Shown: positions 45,188 through 50,350 of the stretch, piece after piece
Numbering within the stretch: the first letter of the stretch is position 1
Layout of the letters: the number at the start of each line of letters is the position of its first letter
Assembly (NCBI RefSeq): GCF_000786655.1
Contig: NZ_JROM01000056.1
Location: forward strand, 1-50,350
Reading direction: 5' to 3'
DNA length: 50,350 nucleotides
Source: Kocuria marina
GTDB lineage: Bacteria; Actinomycetota; Actinomycetes; Actinomycetales; Micrococcaceae
Notes under the pieces: generated by a model
Told to the model about the DNA's origin: nothing
Database searches by the model: none
The model's input: the letters and a program-made list of their open reading frames with translations, nothing else
Program-made: the position numbers and the translations under genes

Positions 45188-46678
45188 CTATTGGCGTCCC
45201 CGGACTCCGCGCGTGCGTCGATCCGCCGATGCCCGGGACCGGTCCCGCTCCAGGCGCTCGAGCAGCTTTCCGGTCGAGATCATTGCCCCGCCCATTACCG
45301 CGGGCAGCCCGCCGCCCGGGTGGACGGAGGCCCCCACCCGCCACAGCCACGGCCGCAGCGGGCTCCTGTGGGCCGGGGAGTGGAGGGGTCCGGCCCGCCA
45401 CGGAGCGCGCACCGCGCCGTACAGCGCCCCGCCCTCCGACCCGTGGACGGCGAAGTACGCGGGGTCCAGGATCTGCACGTGGCGGAACCGGTCAGACACG
45501 GGATGTGGCCACCCGAGGACCCGGCTCACGCGCTCGATCTCGCGAGCGACGAACGGGTCGTCCAGGGAATACGCCTTGCCATTGGCCGGGGTGGTCAGCA
45601 GCAGGGCGAGCGTGGGCTCGCTGCCAGGGTGGACGGTGTCGGCCGGATAGTAGTTGGCGAAAGCCATGGTCTGCTCCGGCTCGGTCCTGGCCTCCAAGTC
45701 GGCGTAGAGCTCAGCGGGTCGGTCCGGCAGGACCACGCCGTGGCGGGGTGTGCCCCCGGGCAGCTCGGCGTCCAGCACGGCGTAGACCGCGACCGCCGAG
45801 CAGCTGAGCCTGCGGGGTCGGCGGGGCGCCCGGCCGGAGAGCAGTCCGCCGAGCCGGTGGGCGTCGATGCCGCTGACGACTACGTCGGCCGGGTACGTGC
45901 TGCGGGCGGTGGTCACCCGGCCCCGGGCCGCGGAGAGCACCGGTTCGCCGGTGCGGATCTCGACCCCGGCGGCCACGTTCAGGCGCCGCAGGGCCTCGAC
46001 GAGCTCGTAGACGCCGCCCCGGGGCAACCACACGCCGTCGTGGGCCATGACCGCGGGCATGGATGCGTACAGCGCCGGGGTGCGCTGTGGACCGACGCCC
46101 GCGTTGAGGGTGTGGATGGCGATGACCTCGCGCAGGCCCTCCGGTAGCCAGGTCAGGCTGTCGAGGTAGTCGCGGGTGGTCAGCTTCCGCCCGTACAGTC
46201 GGCCGAGCTTGCCGAGCGCCGGATAGGCCGCCCGGTCCAATACGTCCGTGGTCAGCAGCTGCGTGATGTCCGGGCCGAGCCCGCCGTGCTCGGCGGCGAA
46301 GCGCGTCCAGGCCTCGTGCCACGGGTGTCCCGGCGGCACGGGCAGCTCGCACCGCTCGCCGCGGTAGTAGTAGCTACCGACGTCGGGCAGCCGTTCCAGC
46401 TCCAGCGCCGCGGTCTGCTCGGCGGGCGCCACCGCGCCCTGGGCCCCGGGCCCCGCACCGAGCTCGTCGAGGCGGCGCAGCAGCTCCTCCCACACGCCCG
46501 GAAACGTGAACAGCGACGGCCCGGTGTCCACCCGCTGCCCGACGGCCTCGATGCGCCGACTCTTACCGCCCACGTGGTCGGCGGCCTCGAGGAGGGTCAC
46601 GTGGTGGCCGGCCCGACTCAGCAATGCGGCCGAGGTCAGCCCCCCGATTCCGGCACCCACAACGACGACGCGGCTCAC
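45188..46678 (-). CDS. Carotenoid desaturase-like FAD oxidoreductase (CrtI/CrtD family)
   Basis: 496 residues. The N-terminal dinucleotide motif is VVVVGAGIGGLTSAALLSRA with HVGGKSRR, and the C-terminal VHPGGGLPAVMGGAMIS is the signature of the phytoene desaturase family. VDTGPSLFTFPGVWEELL is the GPS motif common to CrtI and CrtD. It overlaps the upstream UbiA gene by 4 bp (GTGA), so it probably desaturates a C40-C50 carotenoid that the prenyltransferase extends, as CrtD does with lycopene elongase in bacterioruberin synthesis. GTG 46678 is chosen by this overlap. Confidence 0.85.
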   Translation of the reverse strand: MSRVVVVGAGIGGLTSAALLSRAGHHVTLLEAADHVGGKSRRIEAVGQRVDTGPSLFTFPGVWEELLRRLDELGAGPGAQGAVAPAEQTAALELERLPDVGSYYYRGERCELPVPPGHPWHEAWTRFAAEHGGLGPDITQLLTTDVLDRAAYPALGKLGRLYGRKLTTRDYLDSLTWLPEGLREVIAIHTLNAGVGPQRTPALYASMPAVMAHDGVWLPRGGVYELVEALRRLNVAAGVEIRTGEPVLSAARGRVTTARSTYPADVVVSGIDAHRLGGLLSGRAPRRPRRLSCSAVAVYAVLDAELPGGTPRHGVVLPDRPAELYADLEARTEPEQTMAFANYYPADTVHPGSEPTLALLLTTPANGKAYSLDDPFVAREIERVSRVLGWPHPVSDRFRHVQILDPAYFAVHGSEGGALYGAVRAPWRAGPLHSPAHRSPLRPWLWRVGASVHPGGGLPAVMGGAMISTGKLLERLERDRSRASADRRTRGVRGRQ

Positions 46679-47541
46679 GGGTACACCTCCAAGTACAGCG
46701 CGACCGTCAGCTGCACCCCGGCCACGGCGCCGGCAACGTAGGGGAAGGCAATGGAGTATCGGTAAAGCCGGTGCCCCGTGGTCGGACGCGGGTCCCGCAG
46801 CAGGGAACCGACGAGCCACCCGGCGATGAGCGCATTCACCACGGCCACCGGAACGTTGACCAGCGCGAAGCACACCGTGGACAGGGCCCACCAGCACCCG
46901 CTCCAAATCGCGGTGCCGCGCGGGCCCAGCCGCACGGCCGTCGTGGTGATGGCCGCCGCCCGGTCCTCCTCGATGTCCTGGACGGCGTCAAAAGCGTGCT
47001 TGGCCACGCTCCACGCCATCAAGCCCACGGCCGCGGGCCACACGGGCGTTCGGTCGAGTGCGTAGGCCATGAACACCAGGGGCAGCGCGTAGGCGGCGTT
47101 GCTCAGCGAGTCGAGCCAGGGTCGGGCCTTGAAACGCAGGGGCGGGGCCGAGTAGAACAAGAAGACCAGGACGTACACCGCGATCCAGGCCAGCGCGGCC
47201 GGCGGCAGGGTGAATGTGAACCACACGACGAACGGCACATTGGTGATGAGCACCCAGGCCCAGATGGTGCGCACCTCGCCGGCCCCGATCCGCGCACCCT
47301 CGAGGGATCCCTTGCGCGGGTTGAGGGCGTCGGTGTCCTGGTCGAAGACGTCATTGACGCCGTAGATGAGCAGGTTGAACGGCAGGGTCAGCCACAGCAG
47401 CAGCGGCAGCGCCTCCCACCGCCACAGTGAGCCCGCCAGCCACATTCCCAGCACCCCCGTGCCGAAGGCATTGATCCACAGCACCGGCCGGGAGATGTGG
47501 ACCGTCCGCCGTATGGCGGGCACGAATGATGCCTGGGACAC
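46675..47541 (-). CDS. UbiA-family prenyltransferase, probable lycopene elongase
   Basis: 288 residues with about 8 membrane helices. The two Asp-rich motifs for prenyl diphosphate and Mg2+ are NDVFDQDTDALNPRK and DAVQDIEEDRAA. Actinobacterial UbiA proteins beside carotenoid genes (CrtEb, CrtE2) add C5 units to lycopene to form C50 carotenoids; the partner desaturase makes this the most likely role. GTG 47541 follows GAGGAG by about 8 nt; the frame is open further upstream without a better start. Confidence 0.85.
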   Translation of the reverse strand: MSQASFVPAIRRTVHISRPVLWINAFGTGVLGMWLAGSLWRWEALPLLLWLTLPFNLLIYGVNDVFDQDTDALNPRKGSLEGARIGAGEVRTIWAWVLITNVPFVVWFTFTLPPAALAWIAVYVLVFLFYSAPPLRFKARPWLDSLSNAAYALPLVFMAYALDRTPVWPAAVGLMAWSVAKHAFDAVQDIEEDRAAAITTTAVRLGPRGTAIWSGCWWALSTVCFALVNVPVAVVNALIAGWLVGSLLRDPRPTTGHRLYRYSIAFPYVAGAVAGVQLTVALYLEVYP

Positions 47542-47674
47542 AAGCGTTGCTCCTCTTCCGGCACCGGTGCACCCGGGGTCGCGGGTACCTATGGCCCACC
47601 CTACGCGAGCGCGCGGACACGGACACCCGCGTAGGTGGTTCGTGCCCGGTCCGCGGCTAGGGCAGACTGGAGCA

Positions 47675-48898
47675 ATGCGTCTGATGCTGCTGACCTCCGG
47701 CACCCGCGGCGACGTGGAGCCCTTCGCGGCGCTGGCCCGCTACGCGAGCGCCCGGGGCCACCGGGTCCGACTGGGGGCGCCGGAGCACTCCGGGGTGGAG
47801 CTGTCCGGGATCGACACCGTGGGTCTCGGGATGGACCTGAACCGGATGGTGCGCACCCACGGACTCTCGCCGTGGACGGCAGTGCGCCGCTTCCGCTCCG
47901 AGATCCGCCCCGGGATGCGCGAGATGCTTGGTGCCGCGGTGCGGGAGACGCTGGCGTTCGGCCCCGACCTGGTGGTCCACCACCCGCTGGTGCTCACCGC
48001 GCCGGCGGTGGCCGACGCGCTCGGCGTGCCCCGGGTGCTGACCGAGTTCGTGCCCGTGGCCACACCCACCCGGGAGTTCTCCGCGCCCGGGACGCCCGAG
48101 TCGGTGCTCTCCACCGTGGGTGCCGTCTCCTCGGATCCCGGGCGGTTCAACCGCCGCACCTACGCGGTGCCCCGGGGCGGGGCACGGCTGTTCCAGGCCG
48201 ACGTCAAGCGCGCGTGCGCACAACTGCCCGGCGGCCGGGCGCCGTCGCCCGCCGCGGGTTCGCGTGCCACGCTGATGGCGGTCAGCCCGCACCTGCTGCC
48301 CCGGCCCGCCGACTGGACGGACCGGGTGCACCTGACCGGGGCCTGGCACGAGACCGCGCCCGAGGTGGCCCCGGACCCTGCCGTGGCGGCCTTCCTGAGC
48401 GGCGGCCCGTACCTGGTGGCGTCCTTCGGTTCCATGGCGGCCGGCGACCCGCACGCCCGGGGGCGGGCGATTGTCGCGGGCGCTCGCGCCCACGGGTTGC
48501 GCACGCTGCTGCTCACCGGGTGGGGTGGGCTGGCGCTGCCGGGGGACAGCCGGGGCGAGGACGTGCTGGCCGTGCCGGCCGCACCGCTGGACGTCGTGCT
48601 GCCCGGTGCCGCCGTGGCCGTCCACCACGGCGGGGCCGGGACCGTGCACACCGTGGCCCGCGCCGGCGTTCCGTCCGTGACGGTGCCCTTCCTCGTCGAC
48701 CAGCACTTCTGGGGCCGACAGCTGCACCGGCTCGGGATCGCGGCGGCCCCGATCCCGTACCGGGAGCTGACGCCGCAGGCGCTGGCCGCAGCGGTGGGCG
48801 AGGCCCTCGCCCACCGGGAGCCGGCGCGGCGCACGGGCGATGCGGTCCGGCGGGAGCAGGGGCTGTGCAATGCCTTGGATGTTCTCACCGGGCTCTGA
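47675..48898 (+). CDS. GT1-family glycosyltransferase, probably carotenoid glucosyltransferase
   Basis: 407 residues of the GT-B fold. MRLMLLTSGTRGDVEPFAAL is the N-terminal signature of the sterol/zeaxanthin glucosyltransferase group, and VAVHHGGAGTVHTVARAGVP with PFLVDQHFWG is the UDP-sugar site. It is divergent from the UbiA gene across 133 bp that should hold both promoters. Together with the prenyltransferase and desaturase this suggests glycosylated C50 carotenoids, as in Micrococcus and Corynebacterium. ATG 47675 fits the family start. Confidence 0.85.
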   Translation: MRLMLLTSGTRGDVEPFAALARYASARGHRVRLGAPEHSGVELSGIDTVGLGMDLNRMVRTHGLSPWTAVRRFRSEIRPGMREMLGAAVRETLAFGPDLVVHHPLVLTAPAVADALGVPRVLTEFVPVATPTREFSAPGTPESVLSTVGAVSSDPGRFNRRTYAVPRGGARLFQADVKRACAQLPGGRAPSPAAGSRATLMAVSPHLLPRPADWTDRVHLTGAWHETAPEVAPDPAVAAFLSGGPYLVASFGSMAAGDPHARGRAIVAGARAHGLRTLLLTGWGGLALPGDSRGEDVLAVPAAPLDVVLPGAAVAVHHGGAGTVHTVARAGVPSVTVPFLVDQHFWGRQLHRLGIAAAPIPYRELTPQALAAAVGEALAHREPARRTGDAVRREQGLCNALDVLTGL

Positions 48899-48969
48899 GC
48901 CCGTCTCGGCGCTCGGCGCTCTGTGCTTCTAAAGGTGTCGTATCGGTCAGCGCACAGCGCCGGTCATGG

Positions 48970-49848
48970 TCATTGATTCGGCTCGGCGCGCTCCGCAATC
49001 CACTTCTGGAACACCGCGGAGTCCTGTTCGCCCAGTCCCGCGTCAATGAGCTGCCGAGCGGCGCTCGCAATAGGCCCGCCCAGCACTGATTTGGTTCCGG
49101 TGGCCCGGGCGGCGTCCAAGTAGGCGGACACGTCCTTGTGGACGAAGGCCGCCTGCGCGGACACCGAGTAATCATGGGCCACGAGTTTGGGGGTCTTGTC
49201 GTTCATGATCACCGACCCCGCATAGCCGCCCTGGAGCAAGTCGAGCAGCGTGGCCAGATCAAGGCCGGCGCGTTCGGCCACCACGCTGGCCTCGGACAGA
49301 GCCACGATCTCGGCCGCGCAGATCAGCTGATTGCACGCCTTGGCCACCTGCCCCGACCCCAACGGCCCCAGGTGAACGGGGCGACCGCACGAGGACAGGA
49401 CGTCCGAGACCAGGCCCGTGGTGGCGTCGTCGCCACCCACCATGACGGACAGGTCCCCGCGGATCGCCCCGGCCTCCCCGCCGCTGATGGGCGCGTCCAC
49501 GAACTCGACACCCGAGGTGTCCCGGTGCCAGCGGGTGATGTCCACGGGCGAGACGGTGGAGCTGATCGCCAGGACCAGGCGGTCGTGGTCGGCGTCGCGT
49601 TCGCGGGCGCCCTCCACGAGTTCGTCCAGCACGCCGTCGATTTCCGGGGCGCCGGGCACCAACAGGATCACGACGTCGCACTGGCGCGCCATGTGCCGCG
49701 GTGTGTCCACCGCGCGTGCCCCCGAGGCCTTGTGGAGGCTGCGGTGCAGGACCACCACGTCGTGCCCGGCGCGGATGATGTGCCCGGCCATGGGCTTGCC
49801 CATGGATCCGAGACCGATGATTCCCACGGTGTGCGGTGACGGGCTCAT
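48970..49848 (-). CDS. Beta-hydroxyacid dehydrogenase (tartronate semialdehyde reductase-like)
   Basis: 292 residues. VGIIGLGSMGKPMAGHIIRAGH is the dinucleotide motif. FVDAPISGGEAGAIRG is the substrate-binding block, and GSGQVAKACNQLICAAEIVAL carries the catalytic Lys and Asn. AAFVHKDVSAYLDAA is typical of 2-hydroxy-3-oxopropionate reductases (GarR/GlxR); 3-hydroxyisobutyrate dehydrogenase is the alternative. GAGGAG precedes ATG 49848. It ends 71 bp from the convergent glycosyltransferase. Confidence 0.9.
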   Translation of the reverse strand: MSPSPHTVGIIGLGSMGKPMAGHIIRAGHDVVVLHRSLHKASGARAVDTPRHMARQCDVVILLVPGAPEIDGVLDELVEGARERDADHDRLVLAISSTVSPVDITRWHRDTSGVEFVDAPISGGEAGAIRGDLSVMVGGDDATTGLVSDVLSSCGRPVHLGPLGSGQVAKACNQLICAAEIVALSEASVVAERAGLDLATLLDLLQGGYAGSVIMNDKTPKLVAHDYSVSAQAAFVHKDVSAYLDAARATGTKSVLGGPIASAARQLIDAGLGEQDSAVFQKWIAERAEPNQ

Positions 49849-49932
49849 GGTGCGGCTCCTCGCGACGGTGACGGATGGTCCCATCATGCCCCGAATGCTG
49901 GTGTCGGCGTCCAGGGGTGGGGGCGAATTACC

Positions 49933-50350
49933 GGCCCTTCACAGATGAGCATGGGTAGCGGTGTGCGCGTGGGCGTCTCGAGGGGTGTGTTGTGAGGTCT
50001 GGGTAGAGGTCGAGGTCTCCAGGATGGGTAGCGACCAAGCAACCCGATCCATGAAGGCCTCGACGTGTCTCATGCTATCTGCGCGCCGGCGTGCGCGCTC
50101 TTCGACCTGCCCGACGTCCATGTCAGGGCCGTGGAACGCGGACCACGCTCGTTCACCGTGGTGGTGGAGACTTTTCCGACGCTGGTGGGGTGCCCGTCCT
50201 GCGGGGTGCTCGCCACCGGCCACGGCCGCCGGGAGGTCGTGCTCCACGATCTGCCCTGCGCTGGGGTGCCCGTGCGGGTGGTGTGGCGCAAGCGGATCTT
50301 CAGGTGCCGGGAGGACGCCTGCGAGGTCGTGACGTTCAGTGAGGTCCACG
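49933..50350 (+). mobile_element. ISL3-family insertion sequence, left end (3' partial)
   Basis: GGCCCTTCACAGATGA at 49933 has the look of an ISL3-family terminal repeat, and the transposase gene starts ~130 bp inside. The element runs off the window, so the other end and any target duplication cannot be seen. The left boundary is therefore tentative. Confidence 0.65.
50065..50350 (+). CDS. ISL3-family transposase, N-terminal part (3' partial)
   Basis: At least 95 residues. After FDLPDVHVRAVERGPRSF comes a zinc finger, VGCPSCGVLATGHGRR and RIFRCREDACE, with the four-Cys pattern of ISL3 transposases; VVLHDLPCAGVPVRVVW between them matches the family. GTG 50065 is the most likely start (GAAGG upstream) and no in-frame ATG was found. 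The catalytic core lies beyond the window. Confidence 0.85.
   Translation, partial: MSHAICAPACALFDLPDVHVRAVERGPRSFTVVVETFPTLVGCPSCGVLATGHGRREVVLHDLPCAGVPVRVVWRKRIFRCREDACEVVTFSEVH

Noticed and set aside
1-50350. CRISPR arrays, rRNA and tRNA genes
   Set aside because: No regularly spaced repeats, no conserved rRNA blocks and no tRNA T-loop/acceptor patterns were seen by eye on either strand.

Overview
The window is GC-rich DNA with GTG starts, clear AAGGAG-type ribosome binding sites and actinobacterial gene content (heterotetrameric sarcosine oxidase, a UbiA/CrtI/glycosyltransferase pigment cluster, GH15 hydrolase, CsbD protein). It looks like a chromosomal segment of a Micrococcales actinobacterium, most likely Micrococcaceae (Kocuria/Arthrobacter-like). 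The genus is inference only.

Layout. 1-8 kb: the 3' part of a Pif1-type helicase with a degenerate DnaQ-like domain and a BRCT domain, an APC amino-acid permease, an AbgT transporter and a 934-residue membrane protein. 8-10.1 kb: a GH15 glucoamylase/trehalase-like enzyme. 10.1-29.0 kb: a creatinine catabolic island. Leftward genes encode an IclR regulator, creatinase, creatininase and a BCCT transporter. A decayed middle holds an IS3-family element inside a broken MHS transporter, a second transporter relic and a relic of N-carbamoylsarcosine amidase. Then come a GntR/FadR regulator and the rightward run glyA-soxB-soxD-soxA-soxG-purU-transporter-sdaA. 29.0-33.1 kb: a phosphodiesterase, thpR, an MFS transporter, and a truncated amidohydrolase next to an IS481-family element. 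33.1-38.5 kb: a glutarate pair (CoA-transferase and glutaryl-CoA dehydrogenase), a BadF-type kinase, an ABM monooxygenase and an MHS transporter. 38.6-40.6 kb: CsbD protein, lipoprotein, MarR regulator. 40.8-44.4 kb: a MarR-divergent catabolic operon (SDR, amidohydrolase, acyl-CoA dehydrogenase, MaoC hydratase). 44.5-50.35 kb: a membrane protein, a carotenoid-type cluster, a beta-hydroxyacid dehydrogenase and the left end of an ISL3-family element.

How the genes fit. Creatinine (BCCT uptake) -> creatine (creatininase) -> sarcosine + urea (creatinase) -> glycine + methylene-THF + H2O2 (SoxABDG) -> serine (GlyA) -> pyruvate + ammonia (SdaA). PurU returns one-carbon units as formate. No urease is seen here. 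The relic of N-carbamoylsarcosine amidase suggests that the other bacterial creatinine route (through N-methylhydantoin) was once encoded in the same place and has been lost. Palindromes GTTGCA-N5-TGCAAC/G and related half-sites upstream of both transporter genes suggest a shared operator. No tRNA, rRNA or CRISPR array was recognised.
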